Shown here piece by piece: positions 1 to 11,529 of a DNA stretch of 64,000 nt (its first letter is position 1; each line of letters opens with the position of its first letter). The stretch lies in assembly GCA_947034895.1 (NCBI GenBank), contig OX344764.1:5022001-5086000 (forward strand), in the 5' to 3' direction. The notes beneath the pieces are model-generated. The model saw only the letters and a list, made by a program, of their open reading frames with translations. It was not told the DNA's origin and did not search any database. The position numbers and the translations under genes are program-made. This DNA comes from Rhytidiadelphus loreus (Eukaryota; Streptophyta; Bryopsida; Hypnales; Hylocomiaceae).

Positions 1-1
1 A

Positions 2-997
2 GTGCCATTACTCCTCCTTTCAGTGCTGGGCGTTTTTTACTCACATAGCTTCGTGGTTCACATGCTGAGTGCAGCCATGTTGGGCATTGTGTGGAATCAA
101 ACCGGCTGGATGGGGCATGATACAGGTCATTGTGGAATGACGAAAAACCGTACCTTCGACAGATGGTTCGCTATTGCAATTGGAGACTGTTTGTCAGGGA
201 TCAGCATGGGATGGTGGAAACGAAACCACAATGCTCACCACATTGCCTGCAATAGTATAGAGTACGATCCAGATTTGCAGTATATCCCTCTGTTTGCAGT
301 GACATCAAAACTCTTCTCAAATCTCTACTCCTACTTCTATGACAGAATCATGCCATTCGATGGTATAGCACGATATCTCATCGCCTACCAGCACTGGACG
401 TTCTATCCCATTATGGCAGTGGCGCGAGTGAACCTCTTTGTGCAGTCAATTCTGGTGTTGACATCAAAGAAGCATGTCCCGGACAGGTGGCTAGAATTGG
501 GAGCCATAGGTTTCTTCTACCTCTGGTTCTTCACGCTCTTGTCATATTTGTCGTCTCCACTGGAGAGGCTTTTGTTTGTGCTCGTCAGCTTTGCCGTGAC
601 GGGAGTGCAGCATGTGCAGTTCTGTTTGAACCATTTTTCGTCCCCGGTGTACCAAGGGCAACCGAAGAGCAAGGCGTGGGTTCAGTCCCAGGCACGAGGC
701 ACTCTGAACCTGTCCACGCCAGCGTATATGGATTGGTTTCACGGGGGGCTCCAGTTCCAGATTGAGCACCATCTGTTCCCCACTTTGCCACGGCATAACC
801 TCCGGAAGGTGGTGAAGTTCGTCAGACCTTTCTGTGAGAAGTATGGGTTGCCATATGAATCGGTGAGCTTCTGGGAAGCCAACCGGATGATCATCCGGAC
901 TCTGAGAACAGCAGCTTTGCAAGCGCGGGATTTCTCGAAACCTGCCCCGGCTCTCTCTGAAAGCCTCTTGTGGGAAGCTGTGAACTCCAAGGGTTGA
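2..997 (+). CDS. SLD: Delta-8 sphingolipid (long-chain base) desaturase, 3' part
   Basis: This is the C-terminal part (331 codons seen, 5' end outside the window) of a front-end desaturase. In plants such enzymes put a double bond at C8 of sphingoid bases in the ER membrane. All three histidine boxes are visible: HDTGH (residues 39-43 of the visible part), HNAHH (76-80) and QIEHH (253-257), the last with the glutamine typical of cytochrome-b5-fused front-end desaturases. Hydrophobic membrane stretches lie between boxes two and three. The C-terminus (MDWFHGGLQFQIEHHLFP, then a LRTLRTAALQARD-type tail) matches plant delta-8 desaturases better than delta-6 fatty acyl desaturases. The N-terminal cytochrome b5 domain would lie upstream of base 1. 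No intron interrupts the visible part. The stop is TGA at 995-997. Delta-6 acyl-lipid activity is the main alternative. Confidence 0.9.
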   Translation: MPLLLLSVLGVFYSHSFVVHMLSAAMLGIVWNQTGWMGHDTGHCGMTKNRTFDRWFAIAIGDCLSGISMGWWKRNHNAHHIACNSIEYDPDLQYIPLFAVTSKLFSNLYSYFYDRIMPFDGIARYLIAYQHWTFYPIMAVARVNLFVQSILVLTSKKHVPDRWLELGAIGFFYLWFFTLLSYLSSPLERLLFVLVSFAVTGVQHVQFCLNHFSSPVYQGQPKSKAWVQSQARGTLNLSTPAYMDWFHGGLQFQIEHHLFPTLPRHNLRKVVKFVRPFCEKYGLPYESVSFWEANRMIIRTLRTAALQARDFSKPAPALSESLLWEAVNSKG

Positions 998-1153
998 GAG
1001 AAACCAACAGGCGAAGCTATTCTTTGGTGCAGGTTTTAGGGTCTTGACATCATCTCTATATGAAAGCCTCGTCTGGGAAGCTGTTAACTCCAAGAGCTGA
1101 GAGAGACCAACAGGCAAGGTAATTCTTTGGTTCAGAGTTTACGGTTACGGTTA
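948..1153 (+). repeat. Tandem duplication of the desaturase gene end
   Basis: Two adjacent copies with a period of about 103 bp. Copy 1 (about 948-1050) contains the last codons, the stop and the start of the 3' UTR. Copy 2 (about 1051-1153) repeats the GAAAGCCTC..GGGAAGCTGT..ACTCCAAG stretch, the stop-equivalent TGA and the ACCAACAGGC..ATTCTTTGGT stretch. The copies differ by scattered substitutions. The second lies wholly in the 3' UTR or downstream sequence. Confidence 0.85.
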
Positions 1154-1169
1154 CGGTTACGGTTTAGGG
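1139..1169 (+). repeat. Telomere-like short repeat (TTACGG)4 + TTTAGGG
   Basis: Four perfect TTACGG units are followed directly by one TTTAGGG, the plant-type telomere unit, and then TTTT. It sits at the end of the duplicated desaturase tail. The hexamer could be a degenerate interstitial telomeric repeat or an unrelated microsatellite. Confidence 0.6.
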
Positions 1170-4100
1170 TTTTAGCATCATCTCATTGACTGGTGGTTTA
1201 CACTTGAGATTTACCTTAGACACAGTCCTGCTCTTTGAATTCAAGGATTTTTTAGCTTTTATGGGACCGGTTTTTTTCTCTGAGCTTGTACCATGCATTT
1301 GACGAACTCTGAAGTGCTTCAAGATTTTATTCAAGCCAGCATTATGGCCAACCCTTGTATGTGTTCAGTGGCATATCACTGCTACGATTTGCGCCCAACT
1401 TTAAGCATTTGTGTTTCAGCATTTGCGTCCATCTTAAGCGTCCTGTTTGTTGGAAGTGTGATTTTGGGGATATTTGATATTCGGGTTATCTATATGGTAA
1501 CTACTCCGTTGTGATCCGTTTCTAAAACTGAACCATGTAGATTCATGCCTGCACATGTACAGCTCATGTTCCTGCAAGCTTAGGGTTGATTGATGGAACT
1601 TAAAAAATCATAATTTGTTCATATGGTGTCCAGAAAATGCATGTAGAGCTCTTGACATTGAATAGGGCCCAACAATAATTTTGATAGTTTAATAATGGGA
1701 ATTGTCCTCAAATGTTTATTGGACAATTTGAGGTGTAACTTAGTTTACTTACACATGTAGAGAGGTCTCTTTTGGTGCAAGAGTTGAACTTGTTGAATTT
1801 GTATATAATTAGTAGGTTGGTGAACACTATTGAAGGGGTAAGGTATGTTCACTTAAATAAGATATTTTCTATTTTTCAAGCATCTTGAATTGCAACAAAA
1901 TCCAAAATCGTCATAAGTTTTCAAGATCAACCAATAAAAATTCAAGTATTTTGTGCTTCAAAGATTTCCTATAGATATATTAGATGAAATATATAAAAAG
2001 TATGTATGAAATATCATTTATCCATCTAGGGTGTTTATAATCATCTTAAAAAGAATGATAAAATCCCAAGATTTTCATTGATTTTATACATTGAAAATGG
2101 AAGGATTTATTTTTAAGTATTCCCTTAAAATCCCTTTATATTGCTCTAAAGCAAATTATTGGTCAAAGATTAATACCAACATAAGTTATCATATGATTTT
2201 AACTTTGAAAATCTGAAAAGTATAACGAAATGTCAAAGAAGTACAAAACAATTTAATCTTATTAAGAAATTATCATTTGGCCATGAAGAAAATGAGGCCA
2301 GAAAAAGTCACATTTGGAATATAATATTTTTTACAATTTTGCCATTCAGAAGATCATAAATTTTACCAATTTTTTTTGGAAAAAAACTTATTGAAGAGGA
2401 TATTAGTGCATGTGCCTACCCACACATGACTTTTGGGCTCTTTGTACTAGAGTGTGTACAGTTTGTGTATTCTCTAATATAAAGTATATTGTCCTATTTG
2501 TGCTACTATGTACTAGTATTGTAAGACCACAAATTTAAAGTTATCACTACCAATACATTGGAGCATAAATAAGCTTGGTGGCTTACTTTAGGCAAGACTT
2601 TCACCCCACTTGATGCTTCAAGGCTCTTCATTTTGTCCACAGTTGTTGTAGAGGACATCTAGCTATTCAAAATTGGAAAATGGCTTGCTAGATGATACCC
2701 AACATGCACTTTCTTCAAGTGGTGATGGATCAAGAGTGTTTTAATGGATGTCAATGTTCATTTATTTGAAATTTCAAAAAAGTTTTAGAAGTCATGCAAT
2801 CTAACATAGTGTTCATAAAGTGTCTTTCTAAGCATTGATCCTCCTTTAGGAAGTGTTGAACCCCTCAAAACACTTTTTAGTACACTTTTGTTTCAAAACA
2901 AGGAAAAATTACATTTGTTCCAAGTTGATTCATTTGGGGGGCCTTTGTGGAACTAATTATGAATTTTCAAAGTCAATAGCACATGAATAAATATTTGAGT
3001 TGATAAAGATAGGGAGCAAGAATCATTTTCCAATTATATATCCTTTAATGAATTTTGGGAGATTCAAAATGATATCTAGGCATAAAATTGAGCCTAAATA
3101 GTTTCATAAAACATTCAATTTGGAGAGCGCTTTTCACATTTAAAAATCAACATCTAAGTTTTGATTGGAAAACTAAAAGGTTTTTGTTCAATGACATAAT
3201 TACAGGAAAGGAATTTGCAAAACAAAAGATATTCATCCTACTTCCATCTTAGTCACCTAAAATCATCTTTGCATGTACTCATTATGGTCTCACCTAATGA
3301 AAACACCTATTTAATCCTCTAGAATAACTATCTCATTGCTATATATAGAAATGATTCAAGAATAGGAAAAATCTTAGGACATTCTACTTTAATGTTAAAG
3401 AATGGTATATACAAACCTTTCTTAATCTTGCCATTTAGAGTCTAACTTTTCCATTGCGACATAGTTTAAGAAGATAAAGTAGTTCACAAGTTCATACAAT
3501 ATGTTCAAAGAATCAAGTGCAAATTGTATAAACTATTGCCCTACTACAAAGAATAACCACTTATGCAATGGCCAAAAAATACTACCTGTGTTTGGAAATA
3601 GTGTATCTATTCTTAGTGCAATCACCATTGAGAATGGATACTCTATTTCCAAACATAGGTAGTATTTCACAAAAGGTGAGGTCTACCATTGCTACTTAAT
3701 GTTATGGTGCTACAATGGACAATGGATAAGATTGAGCCAAGTATGTAACATATTCTAGAAAGTCACTTTAGAGCTTCACTTTATTTGAAATTGCACGAGG
3801 GACACATGTGAAGCTTGGTTTTTTTCTCATTTAATTTATCAAAGCTCAATACATCTAAACCATTGGTAAGCTAATCATTCTATAACACAAAAGATTATAT
3901 TCCCTCCATCCCAAAATGATCTTCCTATTGGACTTAATTTTCTATCTCAAAATGATCTTTATATATTTTGTGACATTGCAAATTGGTCAGATTTAACTTT
4001 CAATTGCAAAGTAACTTTTTGTAGTCACTCCTTCCAATAATAAGGTCAACCATCCTATTAGCCACTTTCACATTTTTCTAGTTCACATTTTCAAATTTAA

Positions 4101-5402
4101 CCCATAAATGACACCACAAACATTTTGTGTTTGATGAATGACACAATCTTTCTTTGTAGGACCAAAGTGCAACTATTCAACCTCAAAATTTTGTTGTGAT
4201 AAGGGGAGGTCTTCTAGAGTAGTTACACTTCCAACAAGTGCTTTTTCATTTTTTCATTTTTTTAAGCCAATGATTCCCACAGTTTCAAAAGGGAAGATTC
4301 CCACCAGTTAGTCCTTTTAAGATGTACTGTACACTTCTAGCCCATGGGGGTGCAAATAGGTCGCAACTAATTTGTGGCACAAATAGGATGGCTGACCTAT
4401 ATTGCAAAGGAGTTTCACAAACAGTTGCCATCTGAAACAGTCAAATCAAAATTCACAATGTGTGGCTCAAATTCACATATATTGACTGTTACACAATGGG
4501 GAAAGGTACAAAGCTATGCTTGGTCCAACACAGTAAGGTAACTAAACCTATTCCGTACCCCTTTTTAAGGTTGCTGACCTAATTACAACGCATGTAGGAG
4601 CCTTGTTTGTTATGTTTCTGTAATTTGGTACCACCATATTCTGTGCCGACATCAGGTGAGTGTCACAAATAGGTACTCAACCTTACGGGCACTAATATGA
4701 AAGAACCGACAAATTTTCTATGAAGTAGAGTAGCCTCCATGATTTCTTAGAATGAAATCATCGCACTAATGCATCATTCTACAAATCTAAAGAACTTCTG
4801 CATTCTAACAAACTCAAAGTACAAAGCACTAACAGTTCTTCACATTGAGTTGTTCCCAAACTGAAAATGACATCTCTTCAAAAGAAACGGCACCTGAAGT
4901 GATGCACACAGACATCACCCCATCAGTGCGAATCTGACTTCCACGACCCTGAAATTCTATAACAAGGTCATGGACAACTCATGCTTCACTTGGTTTAATA
5001 GACTAAGAAGTTGTTCACAAAGTCTGCCACTGGCCCAACAGGCAGATGATGCCCTCAGAATAACTCCCAGCAACCAAAAGCCAGGAACATAGCACAAATA
5101 AACCCTCTTGCCTATTTTCAGATTCCGACTGCCAAGGAAATGTAGACGTTCACACTTTGAGCTTGCAATACTCTAACTTCAGCATCGAAGACACTCTGCA
5201 GGTAGGAAATGTGAAGCTCGAAACATGCTGGGGTTACACCGATGAGAGGGGTTGAATCTATAACTGAAGTGGGGATACCTAAATACCACATCGATTGAAA
5301 CAGTGCCTCCAATGTACTGCACAAGCTCAACTCGATTTGAATAAAACCAACCCGATTTCAAATATTTACAGGTGTTGCCAACATGCTGTCCAGTAACTCC
5401 CC
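1170..5402. other. AT-rich spacer between desaturase and capping enzyme
   Basis: No gene is recognised. Short ORFs at 1293-1514 and 5118-5361 show no family motif. The stretch is AT-rich with one strong foldback (3577-3667, listed separately). The part from about 5000 to 5402 probably holds the 3' UTR of the capping-enzyme gene. Confidence 0.6.
3577..3667. repeat. Foldback, 37-bp arms, 17-nt loop
   Basis: The left arm 3577-3613 and right arm 3631-3667 are inverted copies with 3 mismatches in 37 positions. The arms begin AAATACTACCT.. and end ..AGGTAGTATTT. A transcript would form one long hairpin. It could be a tiny palindromic MITE or a small-RNA precursor; nothing here separates the two. 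Confidence 0.75.
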
Positions 5403-8400
5403 CTATTTCCGTCGTGCATGATGGGCCTGACGGGCTGCCTGTTCATCGCGAGCAATCCTTTCTGTGTATAAAGGCAAGCGAAGAATATCCTGGAACTCCT
5501 CCTGCAAGTCCTCTTCAGTGATGTTGTCCTTGATGCTACCCATCACCTGCAGTCAACAACACACCACGATCTCAACCAAGAATCATTGAATTATTGAGAC
5601 AAGAATCATGTTCCAATAACTATGTTCCAATAAATTGTTCGAGAAATTGACTATTACTTTATACACGGATCACCTATTCATAAGAAAACTCAACTTCGAT
5701 CCTCTCCTAATTCAAGGTCGGCTCAAACGTTTTTGAGAACAATAAGAAACTGCAAAGCCTCTCTCACAACTTGAGCACACAAACCTTGAGATAGACATGA
5801 TATGCATTTGGTGTGTCCTTGTCGGGACGCATACGCATGTAACTCCAAGTCTCCAACTCTGGATCGTAACTGCATTCAATGATCTTGTTTACCATGTTTG
5901 GAACATCTGCACCCTCTGTAATCCCAAGCCCAACCAAACCATAAGCGATACGGCTCTTAAAGGAGAACAATAAGACATTGTATCGAAGATAAATTGTATG
6001 TACAGAGTTTCTGATCATTGACAACTGCATTACCTGGAAACACGACCTTCGCATGGTCAAGCTGCCTCAACTTTCCAGAATCCATGAGCTTGAGCAAATA
6101 TTGATTTCCACTTGGCGCAATCTACACAACCAATGCCAGTGAAAACATCAACTTAAAAGAATCTGAAGGTTCTATTAGGCTACCGAACAGGGTCGTGTTG
6201 AACTCATAACTCTCTGTGCAGAAAAACAATCAGCCTTCAACCATATGATAAAAAATTACACGAGGGAAACAAACGGTCAATTACAACGAGTCATCAAGTA
6301 ATAAGACACACAATTTGCATGAGCGCAACTTCATAAGAATAACTTAGCCGATAGAGAAAAGAGCCATAGGACAACCTGCAACATGAAGTCGACTGAGTTC
6401 ATGTGAGCATATTTCCATTTGAGTAGGCCTTCGTGCGTACGTGGAACATACGGATCATCCCAACCCTGCAAAATAAAAAAAATTGGAACTGTCACCTATT
6501 GCAGCATTGCATTAGTTCAAAATATAGAACGCAAATCTTCAGTAGAGAGAGGAAACTCAAAATATGGAGGATAGAACCTGCAAAATTAAAACAAATTGGA
6601 ACTGTCACCTATAATTGCATTGCATAAGTCCAAAATATAAAAGGTAAATCTTTAGTAGAGAGAAAAAACTCAAAATATGGAAGAGGATAGAACCTGCAAA
6701 ATAAGTCCATCTGCCTCATGACAAAGCTGAGGAATAAATTTGTGCAATATCTTGTCTGTGGTAGAAAGCATCCAAAAATCCTTCCTTCTCACCTGTATAA
6801 TCCATCAGATAATTCAAAACTTAATATAGATTACATTGACCATGCTCACATTCTGAGTCCAACCATGTGATCGCTACAAACCCTCCTACAATTCTAAGCA
6901 TTACAGGAAAGTGCCAATGGATTGCAGAATTACAAATACCTTGCTTCTGGTTTTAATCATACTTATATTAAAGATTTAAAAATAAGAGGGGATTAGACGT
7001 AAAGACGCTCAGTCCCGCCCAAGAAAAAGTAAAAAGCCAGGCAGTTGAAACCAAAGAAAATAGCTAGAACTGAAATGTCGGCCATGAGTTTAGTCATAGG
7101 CCTTCGGTACAAATAAGGGATAGAAGGTACATACACTGAAAGCCTCAAGTTGATATTCATAGAGCCCTCCTCGAAGAGAATTCAACTCATGCGCTCGAGG
7201 TTCAACGACCTCCTTCTCAATCATTCTCCATCTTTCATGGAATGGCGCCTACACACGGAGCAATGTAACTGGTTATTCATGATCCCTGACTACTTCCTAA
7301 AGCTAACCAACACCAACCCATAAACCTAGGATCCTCCAAACGGCATAATGAGACTGCATTAGGCCTATTCAAATGGAGAAAAACTTTGGTGACACGTTTA
7401 GACTTCTCAATTCAGTCAGTAGAGGACCATAGGACCAGTTGGCAAGAATGAAAATAGCCTCACTTCTGGAGAGAGCTGCCTAGCGTAAAATTCTTCTTCA
7501 GACCCTTTTCTGGGTGGAAAAGGCCGTCAACATGGGTCTCATGCACCACAGGGTAATAACCTCTTTAAACTTAAACTTGAGAACCGTACAACCGCCAACT
7601 AAACGAAACCTCCCAAGCCCGGCATGTAACCAGGGCATAAATCTTTAAACACGGTCAGTTCAAAACGATTACATCTTTGCAATATGCCGTTTTCGCCAGG
7701 CTAGCTCGGATTCCTATCTCATCGCTTGTGATATGTACCGAGGCTAATATGGTCAACGAAATAGTACCCGGTAGCACTTGTGTTGCCCGTGACCTAATAT
7801 AATGATATTGCTCAGCATGTCAGGGTACCTTACACTAGAATACCTTGGAGAGAGGTTTTTGATTGAGCATCATCAGATCATAAACCAGGTATCGCCTCTT
7901 GAGCTGCCCATCCGGTAGCTTATCGATCACCATCTCACCATCCATTAACGTTAAATGATGCGTGGGAGCCAGAGAGTCCCTTGAGATTTGTCCCTACACA
8001 AAAAAATTCTCCCAGTTAGCCCCAGAATGAGGAACTATCCACAATAAAAAACAACATCACGCTTCTACAATACACATGCTCAAATTTCTTTTCGAAACTC
8101 ATGCACTTAATTAAACGTACCTTGACAGGAAATCGCAGCTGAACTCTCCGAAACTTAAAGTTTCGGTCGATCAAATATACCCCATCTCTCGCTATCAACA
8201 TCATGTAACGAGTTCCATCTGCCTTCCACGTAGCATAGTAGTATTTCTGTCTCAATAACTGCAAATTTTTCCTGTAGTTCCACGAGTTGCAACCTGGTCA
8301 AACAAATATGATAATTGAAAGATACTTATGAGCGGCGAAGAACAGAGATAAGAGAAGCCAAGAAGATGATTGTATGTGGAGAAAGCTTCGGGACCATCAT

Positions 8401-11400
8401 CTATATTGATTGTCAAGTGAAGAAAGACAACTAGAAGGGAGCCATTCAGGAACTCAGGGCAGTCTCATCCTCCAAAATAATGCTCTGAAAATTTTGATAA
8501 ACCAAACTGAACTCATGAAATTGTTTTCAACCACATTCTCAGAAGAATGTCAACTAGGATCCAAGTAAGGTACAACTCCAACATCTGCTTCCAATTTGCA
8601 TAATCTTCACTCAAACAGTATTAAAAGAAGCACACCTGTCCAATGATACCGGCTGAGATCCTGGAAAGCGCAAGTTCATCCCGTATCCATGCGAAGTCTT
8701 CTGACCAAAACACATGAAACATAGACAGGTATCAAGTCAACGACTCTCAACACAGTGTTAGAGAAAAAGGCAGGACCAGGCCTGGGTGAAGGACCGCTAC
8801 ACTGGCATGCCAATTCGATTCAATTTTCATGCATAAGCAATCCCAAACCTAGCCTTCTCCTAAACGCTGTCCGACGTTCTGCCCTCTGAGTGAGAGGCCT
8901 TTAATCTTCGTTCAGATTAATGAGGAAGTGAGACATTATAGAGAGAAAGGACATCTATATCAAAATAAAAACTAAAAAGAATATCATCGTGCAAAGACAT
9001 TCAACTATTCATCTGCAACTACTCCGAGCCTTTAGGGTTTCACAGTATATTAACTTCATTACAAGCTCCTGAAGCTGAGTATCAAGGTTCAGAGGACTCA
9101 CCACACCAACGGCCCGATAACACCAAGTTTGCATTTCCCGCTGCTGCTCATCTGGTATAGCATCTCCCAAAACATCATCATTTGTCATGGCAGCAATGGG
9201 AGCAGCCGGTTCGTCCTCTTTGTTGAACTGACACCACACCCACGACATAAGTTCACAACGTAAATACAACATAACTAACATCCTAAAAGAAAACAGTCAA
9301 GCATTCGCAAACTATTTGTAGAGCTGACTTTGGTCGTAAGAAATACCATATATGAGAATCAGGAACCGAAATGAAGAGGAGAATGCTTCAGATGAAAGAC
9401 AAATTACATTTAAAGGTCAACAATCTCTTTGAAAGACTAAATCAATTAAATAGGTTTAACAACGAGGATATATTCACAAATGGACAGGATTAACACTTAT
9501 TGCAATTATACAGAAATCACATCAGAACCTTCACACTTCGTTACGCCAGGAAAAGCAGCAGCTCAGCAAGCTTCTTAACTGAATATTAACTGTTTCTCAC
9601 CTGAAGAGCAGCCATAAAATCGTCTTCGTCGTCTTCATCTTGATCAGTCGTAGCAATACAGTTCAGATCGGGAGTCTCAGGTCTTTTCCATTCTGGAGTC
9701 GATGGACAGACTAAGTTCTGTGGTTTTGGCTCATGGTAAAACTTGTAGAGATCCTCGATATAGTGCTGCTTGTATATGCCAGGAGGTCTTGCCTTGGCAA
9801 ACATACGAATTGCCTGTGTCAGAGAAAATCTGATAAGAACATAGAGCACACAGCAAAGGGCGGGATACAGTTTTGAGCAAAGTCTTATCCATAAAAAAAT
9901 TATCAGCTCCACCAATTTCTCGCAGCTCCGTTTGGCACAAAGAATAATCCCTGCTCTAAACCCCGTGTCCTAATGTCTATGTTGACACCCAAACGGTTAG
10001 CATATGCAAAGCTTTGTGTCGAGAAATTAGCATTGACATGAATAAGAAACCTCTAGTGGATTCAAGAAAAGCAAGCGTAGAGACCAGATCTTGACCACAG
10101 AGGAGTAATAAATGCAAGACAAACCTGCTCAACGCTGCTGTATTGGGTGCGCATAAGGTAATGAACAATCATGAAACCCGTACGATTGTGTCCATGAGTA
10201 CAGTGCACCAGTATGTACTTATTTGCACCATTATCACCTTTGGCATGCAGATTCGAGAAGAATCGCATCACCTATACCAGCCACAACACAGTTGATGAGT
10301 AACAATGAGCACAGAGGTGGCTAATCGTGAGCAAAATCCTAGAAGTAACAAAACTCTATGTAAGCTAGAATAAACAAAACGAACCAAACATTTCAAGAGC
10401 AGGGGTAGTATGCCTTCATTACCTCAAATACAAATGTGTTCACTGACTCAGGATCTGGAACCTCATTACGCCCCCGGCAAGCCACCTGCAATAGCACTGA
10501 CAAGACTTTAGGATCTGGCGGCACAATAATTGAGAAACAGTTATCAATACCACCAAGGGTCGAATCGTGTTACCTTCACATACTTTACTCCATCGTTCGT
10601 CCACTCGTTTGAGTTGTAGTAACGAGACGTGTTGGTTAAGTCGATAACTAGTCCGATCTGCAGCCAAGTTTCTTGTCATTATATAAAACAGAACGAAATC
10701 ACGGCTTGATGAACTCAATTACACCGCTCATATCCCCAACACATACTTCCTACATTAATACCCAAGTAGGATGTTAGAACACCAAACCCTAGGAAAATAT
10801 ATACACCTTAACAGAACAGAATCTCCAAGGGACTCAAATTAAGACCGCCCAACCTTACGCCCAAGAGCCTGCTGATGCCGAACAACATGTCGCCGCGAAT
10901 ATCTCCTTCCCGGATCTAACACCTCATTGAAACTCTCCCCAAGAGGCACTTTGGATGGTATCAAGTTTGCAATGGGCTCTCCCGCACCAGGACAATCCAG
11001 CCAGCCTAAAATGACAAGAATTTATCAAAAGCCTCTTTGTTCATCGCTATTGCCAGCTTGAACATTAATCACCTAGCAAGCTATCCCTGTGTCAAACCTA
11101 GATATTGCCGTATTCCAAAAAAGATTGCTCATACATGTGCACCAACGATAATTAATTTTCCTTCTGCCAACATCTGATTGGATTTGACAAGAAGGCGCAA
11201 GTTACCTTCAGGTAATGGACCCACGTTACGCAATCTGTCCACAGGTTTCGGAGGCCCGTTTAAAATCTTAGCGACTTTTCCAGTTCTTTCCTCTTCTGAT
11301 TCCCGCTGGCGCTTCAATCGGAGCCTCCTCTCCTCTCGTTCCTGAACCTCACAACAGTAATTTTTTCTTGAGAAAGTAAAACTTGGGCATACATTCTGAA

Positions 11401-11529
11401 TTAGGGCTACATTACAGCTTTCATCTTCACTGATTGTCAAGGCTTAAACCTTACCGCTTTCATCATATCGACCGAGCTCATGAAAACCTCCCCATCAGAT
11501 GCCATGGCTGTAGCCGCCCGATCACCCAT
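5403..11529 (-). CDS. mRNA-capping enzyme: RNA 5'-triphosphatase + guanylyltransferase, 17 exons
   Basis: Nuclear bifunctional enzyme that removes the gamma-phosphate of nascent pre-mRNA and adds GMP. Exons in gene order (high to low): 11529-11455, 11347-11206, 11005-10854, 10657-10574, 10485-10423, 10271-10125, 9813-9601, 9227-9102, 8700-8636, 8271-8121, 7993-7844, 7248-7135, 6792-6694, 6465-6376, 6121-6034, 5915-5785, 5546-5403. They join in frame with GT..AG borders to 678 codons including TAG, close to the length of Arabidopsis capping enzymes. The phosphatase signature HCTHGHNRTG lies at residues 195-204 (nucleophile C196). The nucleotidyltransferase motif KADGTR lies at 372-377 (K372 forms the GMP adduct). 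Exon 11 carries the later motif LMDGEMV. The C-terminus is basic. The start ATG at 11529 opens MGDRAATAMASDG; a second ATG is nine codons in. Exon 2 could start 6 nt later (11341). A CTAACAG before the ATG may be a 5' UTR intron acceptor. Confidence 0.93.
6466..6693 (-). repeat. Tandem duplication inside a capping-enzyme intron
   Basis: Two copies (6466-6577 and 6578-6693, periods 112 and 116) fill the intron between exons 13 and 14. Each begins on the plus strand with CTGCAAAAT and contains TTGGAACTGTCACCTAT and CTCAAAATATGG. A third CTGCAAAAT at 6694 is the end of exon 13. The duplicated boundary TTTGCAG|GTTCTA on the gene strand reads as both an acceptor and a donor. Confidence 0.85.

Noticed and set aside
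542..1117. 191-codon minus-strand ORF over the desaturase
   Set aside because: It is the antisense shadow of the desaturase, whose histidine boxes settle the coding strand.
3899..3927. Stowaway-type MITE end (CCCTCCATCCCAAAATGATCTT)
   Set aside because: A matching inverted partner with TA flanks was not found nearby; a similar single word at about 19157 also lacks a partner.
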